Shown here one piece after another: positions 46,738 through 55,828 of a DNA stretch of 64,000 nt. The notes beneath the pieces were generated by a model. That model had not been told where the DNA came from. It did no database searches and saw only the letters and a list, made by a program, of their open reading frames with translations. The stretch is from Sulfitobacter sp. HNIBRBA3233 (GTDB lineage Bacteria > Pseudomonadota > Alphaproteobacteria > Rhodobacterales > Rhodobacteraceae), in assembly GCF_040149665.1 (NCBI RefSeq), contig NZ_JBEFLP010000001.1:1736001-1800000 (forward strand), given 5' to 3'. Both the position numbers and the translations under genes were made by a program. Position 1 is the first letter of the stretch, and each line of letters begins with the position of its first letter.

Positions 46738-47141
46738 CCGAGGTCAATCCGGAAGGGTTTGAGCAAAAGTGGCTTGGCTCACGCGAGTTGTGAACACAGG
46801 TCCGTCACGATCGCCCTGAGCCGGCGCCCGTTGGATCGGGGACGACATCACGCGCGCGCCGAAGGCTGATTGATATCCGGTGCGGAGGCGATCGTCGCGA
46901 AGATCGCCGACAACTTGACGATGCACCTGCCGGACTTCTGCGCTGTAGCGTTTACTCAAACCTTTCAGGCGCGGAACGCACGGACGCTTGATGCGACAAC
47001 AAACTGAAGACGCGAGGGTTCATCGTGCTTGTCTCGTGATGCGACAGGGGGTACCCAGTACTTGCTACACTGGGGGGAAAGACCATCGATCAGATCGGAA
47101 AAGAACGGCAACGGCGTGGCAAGGCCATTTGGCTTGCAGCC
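46738..47141. other. Gap before the symporter genes
   Basis: About 400 bases without a supported gene. A 71-codon minus-strand frame at 46744-46959 begins SKRYSAEVRQVHRQVV, weakly like the start of IS3-type transposases, and may be debris. GATGCGAC occurs twice, near 46990 and 47037. The 5' part of the small symporter-associated gene may extend into this region. Confidence 0.4.
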
Positions 47142-47297
47142 ATGGCCATAACAGTGCTGGCAGGCATCGCCGTGCCTTATGGGGTGTTGACAGACAGCGC
47201 GATGACCATGGCCGTACCCCTGTTCTGGTTTCTTTTCGGTATCGTCGTCATCGTCCTGATCGTCATCGGCGTGGCGCGTTGGAGGGATGACGCATGA
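47142..47297 (+). CDS. Small membrane protein coupled to the sodium:solute symporter
   Basis: A short frame ending in an ATGA overlap with the symporter start. From the ATG at 47142 it gives 51 residues (MAITVLAGIAVPYGVLTDSA, then a second helix FWFLFGIVVIVLIVIGVA, and tail RWRDDA). The frame stays open back to 47040 with a plausible basic N terminus (GKERQRRGKAIWLAAM), but there is no ATG, GTG or TTG there. Two-helix proteins of this size, such as DUF3311, often precede SSS symporters and may be accessory subunits. Confidence 0.6.
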   Translation: MAITVLAGIAVPYGVLTDSAMTMAVPLFWFLFGIVVIVLIVIGVARWRDDA

Positions 47298-48769
47298 TCG
47301 CGCCTGGCCTTATCTGGGTGGTCATTGCTGTTTTTGCGGCGTTCGGCTTTATCATCGCGGTGCGCGCGGCACGCGCGAATTCCGGGACGGCGAGCGATTA
47401 CTATATCGGCGGACGCGACATCGGCGGCATGGTAGCCGGGCTTTCTTATGCCGCGACGACCTATTCCGCCTTCATGCTCGTCGTTTTGACAGGCCTCACC
47501 TACCGTGGCGGGATCGGCGCGCTTGGCTTTGAGCTGATCTATTTCGCGGGCCTGTCCCTGTTGGTGATCTTCGCACCGCGCTTTTGGCTTGTGGGCAAGC
47601 GTTGGGGGTTTATTTCGCCGGCCGAGATGATCGGTGCGCGCTATGGCAGCCGCGGCCTTGCCCGTGCGATGGCCATTGTCAGCATTGTGTTTCTTCTGCC
47701 CTATTGCACGACGCAGATGGCCGGAATTGGGCTGCTGCTATCGGGTGTGACGGGCGGAGAAATTAGCCTCTTTCAGGCGGTCGCGACGGGTGCGGCCCTT
47801 GCAATGTTCTGGGCCTTGCTCGCGGGTCTGCGCTCCGTAGCCTGGACCGATGCTGCGATGTCCGTTGTGATGTTGGTCTCAGGCCTGCTGGCCGTCGCCT
47901 TCGCAGTTGCGGCATTGGGCGGTCCGGCAGAATTCCTTGGCACCCTGCAAGCGGATCATGCCGAGTGGCTCACGGTTCCGGGGCCCGGTCTCTGGAGCCT
48001 TCCGACCTTTATCGCGCTGTCGCTTCCGTGGTTCTTCTTCACCCTTTCTAATCCGCAGGTCAGCCAGCGGTTGTTCATCCTGCGGGACTTCCAAGCCATG
48101 CGCCGGATGATCCTCTGGGTGCTGGGGTTCGGCTTTGTCTTCACGCTCGTTGCCGTGATCTGGGGGTTGGCCGCGCTGCAACTTGCGCCCGACATCGCTA
48201 ACACATCGATGGCGACGCCTGCGCTTCTTTCCTCAGGGGTCATTCCAACTTGGGTTGTGCTGCTCTTGATCATTGGCATTCTGTCGGCAGCGATATCAAC
48301 ACTGGACTCCATCGCGTTGACAGTCGGGGCGATGATCGCGCGCGACGTTGTGCCGAGGGTGGAAGCCCAAAACGACGCGCGACAGATACTTTCCGGTCGC
48401 CTCGTCATCGTTGCGGTGGTTTTGTTCGCGAGCTATTTCGCGCTGGAAAAGGCCGCCATCGTGGATCAACTGGCAGCGCTTTCTGCGGCAGGGCTGATGG
48501 TCTCTGTGCCGCCGATCGTGGGGGCCTTCTTCTGGCGCAGCGGCACCGCGACAGGCGCCATGGCAGCCATCGTCGGCGGCGCGGCCGTGGCTGTTTGGCT
48601 AGCGATCTTCCAGGGGGTCAGCGTATTCAACCCAGTGCTGCCTTTCGCTGTCGGGGGAACGAGTGTGCTACTTTTCATCGCGGTCAGCATTTTCACCAAG
48701 CCTCGGGCAAATGCGCTGGATTTCCAGAGCGAGATCACCGACCAACTCACCTATCACCGTGCATGGTAA
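47294..48769 (+). CDS. Sodium:solute symporter (SSS family)
   Basis: A 491-residue inner-membrane symporter with about 13 helices. SDYYIGGRDIGGMVAGLSYAATTYSAF near residue 37 is the family's N-terminal sodium-site region. SLPWFFFTLSNPQVSQRLFI near 245 and GILSAAISTLDSIALTVGAM near 330 are the other conserved blocks. The cargo is not certain. The nearby putA makes proline a candidate, but the sequence is not obviously PutP. It is coupled to the small protein upstream. Confidence 0.9.
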   Translation: MIAPGLIWVVIAVFAAFGFIIAVRAARANSGTASDYYIGGRDIGGMVAGLSYAATTYSAFMLVVLTGLTYRGGIGALGFELIYFAGLSLLVIFAPRFWLVGKRWGFISPAEMIGARYGSRGLARAMAIVSIVFLLPYCTTQMAGIGLLLSGVTGGEISLFQAVATGAALAMFWALLAGLRSVAWTDAAMSVVMLVSGLLAVAFAVAALGGPAEFLGTLQADHAEWLTVPGPGLWSLPTFIALSLPWFFFTLSNPQVSQRLFILRDFQAMRRMILWVLGFGFVFTLVAVIWGLAALQLAPDIANTSMATPALLSSGVIPTWVVLLLIIGILSAAISTLDSIALTVGAMIARDVVPRVEAQNDARQILSGRLVIVAVVLFASYFALEKAAIVDQLAALSAAGLMVSVPPIVGAFFWRSGTATGAMAAIVGGAAVAVWLAIFQGVSVFNPVLPFAVGGTSVLLFIAVSIFTKPRANALDFQSEITDQLTYHRAW

Positions 48770-48771
48770 TA

Positions 48772-49357
48772 GGTGCTGCCAGACGGGTTCGAACTCGTCT
48801 CTGGTAGGCCAGCAAACGACCGGTTTCCTGACAATCCGCCACCCCGATTTCCTTCAGCACGGCCCCATATGAACGCAGCTTGTCTGTGACGAATACGTGG
48901 GGACGGCCAGGCCGCTTCATCAATTTCCTGAGGAATTTCAATGCCACTTTCTTGTCGCGCTTTTTGGTCACGAAGCTTTCAAACACCGCGCCTTAGTGAT
49001 CATCGGCCCGGCATAGATACTGTCGCTCGCCATTGATCTTCACGAACATCTCATCCAGATGCCAACGCCAGCGGTTCGATCGCAGCCCCTCAATCCGGCG
49101 CTTCCGGATCTCCGAGGCAGACATCGGGCCGAAACGGCGCCACCAAAACCGGACCGTTTCATGGCTGATTTCCACACCGCGCTCCTGCAACACATCCTCA
49201 ACATTTCGTCGAGGCAGCGGGAACCGAATCTACAAAATCACCGCCAGGCGGACGATCTCAGGGCTGGTTTTGAAGCACTGCAGGGGAGCGCCTTTCGTCA
49301 CTCGTGAAGGCTGCGCAAACGTCCTGCACACCTCAAGCAGGTTCCTCTGACGCCCCC
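48772..49357 (-). mobile_element. IS6-family element, decayed copy (about 586 bp)
   Basis: The left end GGTGCTGCCAGACGGGTTCG resembles the other IS6 ends; the right end (GTTCCTCTGACGCC) stops about 9 bases from the putA stop codon. The transposase inside is a pseudogene. It is shorter than the intact copy at 53158 because the C-terminal third of the transposase is missing. Confidence 0.75.
48816..49301 (-). pseudogene. IS6-family transposase pseudogene
   Basis: In one reading frame the remnant matches the intact IS6 transposase from VTKGAPLQCFKTSPEIVRLA through the HTH, the first Asp (WHLDEMFVKING) and the second Asp (VTDKLRSYGA). It then breaks off after CQETGR, so the catalytic Glu region is lost. 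Two in-frame stops interrupt it: TAG where the intact copy has Tyr (MLYVRFP) and TAA where it has Glu (DHEGEV). Confidence 0.8.
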
Positions 49358-49365
49358 CCGCCGTA

Positions 49366-52300
49366 TCAGGATGTTGTTGCCAGCAGGCTTGCGTTGCCGC
49401 CCGCTGCCGTCGTGTCGATGCAAAGATGCCGCTCAAGGACGTAGCGCCACGGTGCGATACTTTCGGTCACAAGCGGCAAGATCGCCCCATCGCGCTCGGA
49501 CAATGCGATGCGCAGGCTGCGTGTCCAGTCGGACGCCCCCGCGGCCGCCACCACAGAAAACCCCTCCAAATCGACCAGTGTTTCGGGATCGAGCATTCCA
49601 TCGAGGGCCACGACCGGCGCACCTGCCGCGACCAAAGCATTGGCCATCGAGGCCGCAGCGCCCGGGACGACGATCACCGCACCGCACCCCGCACCGAGGG
49701 CCTGAATGGCCTGCGCCACCGCAATTTCTGGTGTCGGACCAAGGCACAGGACCGTCCCGCGCGGGAACATACGCAGGCGATTGCTCTCCCCCGTGGGGCC
49801 GGGCAAGGTCTGGGGCGTGGTATCAAAAGCCGCTGTTTCGGCCAGTGCCTTGCGCACCACGCCGGTCCGGCCCGTCAATGCCGCCCTGAGCACCGAGACA
49901 CGGTCCGCCCGTGCGGCCCAATTGCGGGCATCGATCTTTTCGATCGCCGCGTCGATTGCGCTGCGGGGCATCACTGTGCCGTATGGTTCGACAGCGGGAT
50001 CCGCTTTGCCAATGCGGCGGAACCGCGTGAGATAGTGCGGCCCCCCCGCCTTCGGTCCTGTGCCGGACAGGCCTTCACCACCAAACGGCTGGCTGCCGAC
50101 GATCGCACCGATCTGGTTGCGGTTTACATAGGCGTTGCCGACCTGGATCCGCTCCACGATCTGCTCGACCCGGTCGTCGATCCGGGTGTGCAGCCCGAAT
50201 GTCAGGCCGTAGCCGCGATCGTTGATCTCGTCGACGACCTTGTCGATATCCCGCGCCCGGAAGGTTGCGACATGCAGCACAGGGCCAAAAATCTCGCGCT
50301 CCATATCGGCGATGCCATTCACCTTTACCACGGCGGGAGTGGCATAGGTGCCGTGCGCAGGTACGTCGAGTTTCTTCAGCAGCGTGCCGGCTTTTTCATG
50401 CTCGGCCACATACTCCATGACCATCTTTTGCGCATCCGCGTCGATCACGGGCGATACGTCGACATCCGTTGACCACGGATCGCCCGTCACCAGCGCATCC
50501 ATTGCACCGTAGAGCATTTCTGTCAGCCGTTCCTCGGCTTCTTTCTGCACATAGAGGATCCGCAGCGCCGAACAGCGCTGGCCCGCAGACTGGAAGGACG
50601 AGATCAGAATGTCGCGCACGGCCTGCTCGGTCAGGGCGGAGGAATCCACCATCATCGCGTTCAGACCGCCGGTTTCGGCGATCAGCACCGCGTCGGCACC
50701 GGCGTTCTTGGCCAAGGCCTTGTGGATGATCTGCGCCACCTCGGTGGAGCCTGTAAAGCAGACGCCGGCGATCCGCGGGTCGCTGGTCAGCGGGCCGCCG
50801 ACCGTCGGGCCATCACCGGGCAGCAATTGCAGGACCGCCTCAGGCAGTCCCGCCTCGCGCATCAATTCGACAGCGCGTTGCGCGATGATCGGGGTCTGTT
50901 CGGCCGGTTTGGCGAGGACCACGTTGCCGACAGCCAAGGCCGCCGCGATTTGCCCCGAGAAAATTGCCAATGGGAAATTCCACGGGCTGATGCAGACAAA
51001 AATACCCAAAGCACTGCCCGGCTCCTCGTTCTCCAGACGCTCGGCTTCGTTCGCGTAGTAGCGCAAGAAATCGACCGCTTCGCGGACCTCGGCGATCCCG
51101 TCCAGCACGGTCTTGCCGGCCTCGCGGGTCGTGATCGAAGTAAGCTCCGCGATGTTCTCTTCGTAGAGGTCCGCGATCTTGCGCAGGATCGCCGCCCGCT
51201 CTTCCACCGGGGTCGCCGCCCAGTCCTCGAAGGCCGATTGCGCCGCGGTCAGGGCCGTCTCGACCTCGTCGGGAGTCGCATCGTAGATCTTGCCCACGAC
51301 ACGGTCAGGGTCTGCGGGCGACAGCGCATCGCGCGCCTCTCCCTGCGGTGCAGACAGGCCGGCCACCATCGGGCCACCGACCCATTGTTTGTCAGCGAAC
51401 TCTTCGCGGGCCGCAAGCAGCGGTAGGATCGATGCAGGTTCGTTCACGCGGAAACCCTTGGAATTCCTGCGCTGGGGCATGAACATATCCCACGGCTGCG
51501 CAATCGTCGGGTTACCAACCTGAGCGCCCAAAGCCTTGACCTGATCGACCGGATCCTTGGAGATCGCCTCCGACGGGATGTCCGTATCCACGATCTGGTT
51601 CACGAAGGACGAGTTGGCCCCGTTCTCCAGCAGACGCCGGACGAGATACGCGAGCAAATCCCGGTGGGCCCCGACGGGCGCATAGATGCGGCAGCGCGTG
51701 CCCTCCGCCTTCATGACGATCTCGTGGAGTGATTCACCCATGCCATGCAAGCGCTGGAATTCGAAGCTGTTCTTGTCATTGCCGGCCATCGCGATCACGG
51801 CTGCGCAGGTATGGGCATTGTGCGTTGCGAACTGAGGATAAATCCGGTCGCGGCGGTCCATGAGCATTTGTGCACAGGCCATGTAGCTCAGGTCGGTATT
51901 GACCTTGCGGGTAAAGACAGGGAACCGCTCCACGCCCAATTCCTGTGCAATCTTGATCTCGGTGTCCCAATATGCACCTTTGACCAGACGCACCATGATC
52001 TTGCGATCATACCTTTCGGCCATGTCATAAAGGGTCTCGATCACGGGGGCGGCCCGGCGGCCGTAGGCTTGGACCACCACGCCGAAGCCCTCCCAGCCTG
52101 CAAGCTCGGGATCCGAGAGCAGCGCCTCGATCACATCGAGAGACAGGTCCAGGCGGTCCTGCTCCTCCGCGTCGATGTTGAAACCGATATTGGCTTGGGC
52201 CGCTTGCTTGGCCAGTTCCAACGCGCGGGGGACCAATTCACGCATGACTGTTTCTTTGTGCGTATATTCGTAGCGCGGATGCAGCGCGGACAGCTTGACA

Positions 52301-53034
52301 GAAATCCCCGGGCTCGAACGGACATCACCCTTGGCTGCTTTCTCAATCGACGCAATCGCATCGCTGTAGGCCTTCTGATAGCGCTTGGCATCATCGTCGG
52401 TCCGTGCCGCCTCGCCCAGCATGTCGTATGAATACGTGTAGCCCTCGGCCTCTTCGCTGCGCGCGTTCTTCATGCCTTCCGAAATGGTTTGGCCCAGAAC
52501 GAACTGACGGCCGAGAATACGCATGGATTGCCCCACCGCTTTGCGTACAATCGGTTCGCCCATCCGCTTGACCAACCCGCGCAGGACGCGAGCAGGTCCT
52601 TTGGGATCGTCATCGAGAACGCGGCCCGTCAGCATGAGCGCCCAAGTGGATGCATTCACCAAAGACGAGGAAGACTGGCCCAAATGCGCGCCCCAATTCG
52701 ACGGGGCAATCTTGTCTTCGATCAAGTCATCAATCGTCTCGGCATCTGGAACCCGCAGCAAAGCCTCGGCCAGACACATCAGCCCGACGCCTTCCTCTGT
52801 CGACAGACCGTATTCGGCAAGAAATGCCTCCATCATCGACGGCGATGTTTCCTTGCGGACACGGTCCACATAACGTGCACCCGCCTTGGCAACCTTGGCG
52901 CGGTCTGCATCGGACAGCTTGATCTGTTCCGACAGCAACGCGACGACCTCTGCTTCTTCGACTTTGTATCTCTCGCGTACAAGCGACCTATACTTATTTT
53001 CATTGATTATATCGGAATTCGTATGGCTATTCAT
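49366..53034 (-). CDS. putA: Bifunctional proline dehydrogenase / glutamate-semialdehyde dehydrogenase
   Basis: Oxidises proline to glutamate in two steps, passing electrons to FAD/quinone and then NAD+. From the ATG at 53034 (MNSHTNSDIINENKYRSL) it has 1222 residues. The proline dehydrogenase barrel shows SVKLSALHPRYEYTH near 255 and KGAYWDTEIKIAQELG near 355. The aldehyde dehydrogenase has FTGSTEVAQ near 760, AETGGLNAM with the Glu near 785, and the catalytic Cys in QSAGQRCSALR near 820. A C-terminal domain follows. There is no ribbon-helix-helix domain at the N terminus, so it should not be a repressor. It lies between IS6 copies. Confidence 0.96.
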   Translation of the reverse strand: MNSHTNSDIINENKYRSLVRERYKVEEAEVVALLSEQIKLSDADRAKVAKAGARYVDRVRKETSPSMMEAFLAEYGLSTEEGVGLMCLAEALLRVPDAETIDDLIEDKIAPSNWGAHLGQSSSSLVNASTWALMLTGRVLDDDPKGPARVLRGLVKRMGEPIVRKAVGQSMRILGRQFVLGQTISEGMKNARSEEAEGYTYSYDMLGEAARTDDDAKRYQKAYSDAIASIEKAAKGDVRSSPGISVKLSALHPRYEYTHKETVMRELVPRALELAKQAAQANIGFNIDAEEQDRLDLSLDVIEALLSDPELAGWEGFGVVVQAYGRRAAPVIETLYDMAERYDRKIMVRLVKGAYWDTEIKIAQELGVERFPVFTRKVNTDLSYMACAQMLMDRRDRIYPQFATHNAHTCAAVIAMAGNDKNSFEFQRLHGMGESLHEIVMKAEGTRCRIYAPVGAHRDLLAYLVRRLLENGANSSFVNQIVDTDIPSEAISKDPVDQVKALGAQVGNPTIAQPWDMFMPQRRNSKGFRVNEPASILPLLAAREEFADKQWVGGPMVAGLSAPQGEARDALSPADPDRVVGKIYDATPDEVETALTAAQSAFEDWAATPVEERAAILRKIADLYEENIAELTSITTREAGKTVLDGIAEVREAVDFLRYYANEAERLENEEPGSALGIFVCISPWNFPLAIFSGQIAAALAVGNVVLAKPAEQTPIIAQRAVELMREAGLPEAVLQLLPGDGPTVGGPLTSDPRIAGVCFTGSTEVAQIIHKALAKNAGADAVLIAETGGLNAMMVDSSALTEQAVRDILISSFQSAGQRCSALRILYVQKEAEERLTEMLYGAMDALVTGDPWSTDVDVSPVIDADAQKMVMEYVAEHEKAGTLLKKLDVPAHGTYATPAVVKVNGIADMEREIFGPVLHVATFRARDIDKVVDEINDRGYGLTFGLHTRIDDRVEQIVERIQVGNAYVNRNQIGAIVGSQPFGGEGLSGTGPKAGGPHYLTRFRRIGKADPAVEPYGTVMPRSAIDAAIEKIDARNWAARADRVSVLRAALTGRTGVVRKALAETAAFDTTPQTLPGPTGESNRLRMFPRGTVLCLGPTPEIAVAQAIQALGAGCGAVIVVPGAAASMANALVAAGAPVVALDGMLDPETLVDLEGFSVVAAAGASDWTRSLRIALSERDGAILPLVTESIAPWRYVLERHLCIDTTAAGGNASLLATTS

Positions 53035-53157
53035 TCTGGATTCCCTATCGGCAATGAGTTCACTCGACGCTATTGGTGGTAGCACCCCGGGTCAAGCAGA
53101 CGGTAAAACGGGATGGTTGCAACCCTCCGTAGACGGCATCGGCACTTGCCAAAAAGA

Positions 53158-53975
53158 GGCTCTGTCAGACCAATTCGAACCAGTCTCAGTTCACCGCCAG
53201 ATGTCTGAACCTATGCCGAACAAAGCTGGCGCCACCCGGCGAGGGCGGCGGCGCGGTTCAGCTTGAAATCGTCACGTGTGTAGAGGTGGCGTTCCTGGTT
53301 GAAGTGGTTGCAGACAGAAGCATGAACGGCGGCGAATTTTTGCAGACATCGCATCTGCCGGAAGCGGAGCATCGCGCGTTCCCGTCGTCGGAAAGGTAGA
53401 TGCGAATTCTCCGCCCGGTTGTTCTGCCAACGGCCTGTTTCCTGTCGACTGGTGTTGCCGATGACCTTCATCGCGGCACCATAGGAGCGGAGTTTATCGG
53501 TCACGATCATTTCCGGATTGCCGTACCGCTTCATTGATTTCCTGAGGAATTTCAATGCGGCCTTACGATCCCGGCGCTTCGTGACGTAGCTCTCCAGCAC
53601 CTCGCCTTCGTGGTCGACGGCCTGCCACAAGTAATGCGTCGCGCCGTTGATCCTCACGAAAACCTCGTCGAGATGCCAACGCCAGTTCGAGTAACACCGC
53701 AACTTCTGGATACGTTTGCGGCGGATTTCAGCGGCAAACATCGGGCCAAATCTATTCCACCAGAAGCGGATGGTTTCGTGGCTCACATCGATGCCCCGTT
53801 CTTGCAACAGATCCTCGACATTTCTAAGTGACAACGGGAACCGAACGTAGAGCATCACTGCCAGGCGGATGATCTCAGGATTGGTTTTAAAGTAGCGAAA
53901 TGGAGAGCGTTTTGTCATCTGGCCAAACGACAAAACCGCCACACCCGTCTCAAGCCAGCTTCCTCTGACAATGCA
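53158..53975 (-). mobile_element. Intact IS6-family insertion sequence (about 818 bp)
   Basis: The ends are GGCTCTGTCAGACC at 53158 and, read inward from 53975, TGCATTGTCAGAGG, imperfect inverted repeats sharing TGTCAGA. A complete transposase fills it. The flanks show no 8-base direct repeat, so it may have arrived by cointegration or the flank was later rearranged. Exact ends are uncertain by a few bases. Confidence 0.75.
53211..53918 (-). CDS. IS6-family transposase
   Basis: A complete 235-residue DDE transposase from MTKRSPFRYFKTNPEIIRLA. The HTH is around NVEDLLQERGIDVSHETIRF. The acidic residues are Asp in WHLDEVFVRING near 80, Asp in VTDKLRSYGA near 135 and Glu in NRAENSHLPFRRRERAMLRF near 170. 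The frame continues 20 codons upstream, but family members begin at MTKR. It is intact and could be active. Confidence 0.92.
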   Translation of the reverse strand: MTKRSPFRYFKTNPEIIRLAVMLYVRFPLSLRNVEDLLQERGIDVSHETIRFWWNRFGPMFAAEIRRKRIQKLRCYSNWRWHLDEVFVRINGATHYLWQAVDHEGEVLESYVTKRRDRKAALKFLRKSMKRYGNPEMIVTDKLRSYGAAMKVIGNTSRQETGRWQNNRAENSHLPFRRRERAMLRFRQMRCLQKFAAVHASVCNHFNQERHLYTRDDFKLNRAAALAGWRQLCSA

Positions 53976-54034
53976 CACCGCTCGGTTTTAGAACCGTGAA
54001 TCACGCGCCTACGCGGAAATCATTGGGCCTTGAC

Positions 54035-55822
54035 TCAAGGCAACCCGGCCAGTTCCAAACCTTCAAGCAACCTTTGCCTGTCACTCTCGCGCTGTAGCCA
54101 CATCCGATCCTCGTGTTTGGTTCGCGTATAGCCCGGAATGATATCCAGCAGTCGAGAAACCGCCTTTCCTGCTTCTTCGAGCTCCCCCAAAAACGCGCAG
54201 GAAGCTGCAAGAAACGTGTAAACACCAAACCAGTTGGGTTTGATGAGAACATATCTTTGGCATTCCTGCTTGGTGATCTCGTAGTTTCCGCTAACGAAAT
54301 TCGCGATAATAATCGCCATTTGACGCTGAGACCGGTCCAGATCGCGTGGGCTTATATGATCGGCCTGCAGGCAGATTTCCAACGCTTCCTCGCTCTTGCC
54401 GGTAAATGCGAGGGCTGTTGCCAATGAGCTGTAGGCAGAGGTGAGGCTTGGATCGAGTTTCAGCGCGGCTTGCGCCGACAGGATGGCCTCGGGGAATTCA
54501 CGACAATAAATATGTACGGCAGCTTTGGCGTCGTAGCCTAGCGGGTTGGTCGGGCCGCAATCGATCGCTTGATGTGCAGAGTCTATAGCTAGTTTAAGCT
54601 CTTCTTCCTCGCTATCCCCCCATAGCTGATAAACTGCCGTGATATGACATCGGCTTAGCATCGCCCAGGCAGATGAGTATTCCGCATCCAGATCCAGAAC
54701 CCGGTGCAGATGCGAAATAGCCTCGCGATTGGCGTTTTCCGTCATTTTCTGCATCAGTTCAACGGACTGAAGATAGTGATCCCACGCTGAAAGGTCACCG
54801 ACCCGAACTTTTCTGGTGCGCTCTATCTCGGCGCGCGTAATTTCCGGAATGATGGCGGAGGTCAAAGCCGCCGTCATCTGGTCTTGCAGATCGAAAACGT
54901 CCTCTATTTCACCATCGAATTTATCTGACCAGACTTCCGTCGCAAGGGTTGTATCCACCAAGCTTGCGTTGACCCGAATTCGTGGTCCAGCCGTCCTAAC
55001 GCTCCCCTGAATGATATAGCGGGCGTTCAGCGACCGGCCAACTTGCTGGGGATCGATTGCGTTTGGGTCGAACGAGAAGGAAGAATTTCGGGCGACCACC
55101 CTGAAGAGTTGCGATTTCGACAAGGATGATTGCAAGTCATCGCAGATCCCGCGCACGAGATATTCCTGCTCTTCGTTGTTGGAGAGGTTCAGAAACCTCA
55201 AGACCGCCACCGAAGGTCTCGACGATTGGCGATGTTCACTGGAAACGGGGCGTTCGGGTGGCGCGACTGCCACGCTTTCAGGCAGCCACTGCCAAACCTT
55301 CATCGGTGTGTCCAGGTTCTTGAGGTCTACATTGCCCATCGAAACAAGCTTCCTGGTGACCTCGCCATTCAGATAGCCGTAAACCGGCTTGGAAACCAAC
55401 ATGCCGCCGGGCGCGGCCAGGCCTTCCAGGCGGGAAGCAACGATGACACCGTCGCCAAAAATGTCATCGCCGTCGACGATCACGTCGCCGACATGCACGC
55501 CAATGCGCAGCAAGACACGATCGTCGTCACGAAGGCCCGCATTCTTCTCTGCGATCTGTTCTTGAATCGCGAAACCAGACGAAACGGCGCTGGAAACGCT
55601 GCCAAATTCCATAAGAAAACCGTCGCCCATCGATTTGACAAGCCGCCCATTGTTTTCCTCGATGCAGCGCACAATCCCTGAGGCCAATTCCTTGATGCGG
55701 GCATGTGTGGCGACTTCATCGCGCTGCATGAGGCGCGCGTACCCCACGACGTCCGCGCACATGACGGCAACGAGTTTTCGGGACCTGTCAGGCTTTCTTT
55801 TCACAGGGCTAGATACACGCAC
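54035..55822 (-). CDS. Class III adenylate/guanylate cyclase with TolB-like and TPR regions
   Basis: A 595-residue cytoplasmic signalling protein. The cyclase domain occupies residues 15-180, with metal-binding Asp in MCADVVGYARLMQRDE near 23 and VKSMGDGFLMEF near 64. The middle (about 200-340) is a TolB/FlgO-like module (PSVAVLRFLNLSNNEEQEYL, ARYIIQGSVR). About five TPR repeats follow to the C terminus (for example ALKLDPSLTSAYSSLATALA). This layout is common in alphaproteobacteria, often in multiple copies. The signal sensed is unknown. The DsbA-like gene follows it upstream by 6 bases on the same strand. Confidence 0.9.
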   Translation of the reverse strand: MRVSSPVKRKPDRSRKLVAVMCADVVGYARLMQRDEVATHARIKELASGIVRCIEENNGRLVKSMGDGFLMEFGSVSSAVSSGFAIQEQIAEKNAGLRDDDRVLLRIGVHVGDVIVDGDDIFGDGVIVASRLEGLAAPGGMLVSKPVYGYLNGEVTRKLVSMGNVDLKNLDTPMKVWQWLPESVAVAPPERPVSSEHRQSSRPSVAVLRFLNLSNNEEQEYLVRGICDDLQSSLSKSQLFRVVARNSSFSFDPNAIDPQQVGRSLNARYIIQGSVRTAGPRIRVNASLVDTTLATEVWSDKFDGEIEDVFDLQDQMTAALTSAIIPEITRAEIERTRKVRVGDLSAWDHYLQSVELMQKMTENANREAISHLHRVLDLDAEYSSAWAMLSRCHITAVYQLWGDSEEEELKLAIDSAHQAIDCGPTNPLGYDAKAAVHIYCREFPEAILSAQAALKLDPSLTSAYSSLATALAFTGKSEEALEICLQADHISPRDLDRSQRQMAIIIANFVSGNYEITKQECQRYVLIKPNWFGVYTFLAASCAFLGELEEAGKAVSRLLDIIPGYTRTKHEDRMWLQRESDRQRLLEGLELAGLP

Positions 55823-55828
55823 GACAAC

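Noticed and set aside
46744-46959. A minus-strand gene starting SKRYSAEVRQVH
   Set aside because: Only a weak likeness to transposase N termini; no ribosome site and no continuation, so at most debris.
53150-53983. 8-base target duplication around the intact IS6 copy
   Set aside because: The flanking octamers (CAAAAAGA on the left, CCGCTCGG or nearby on the right) do not match.
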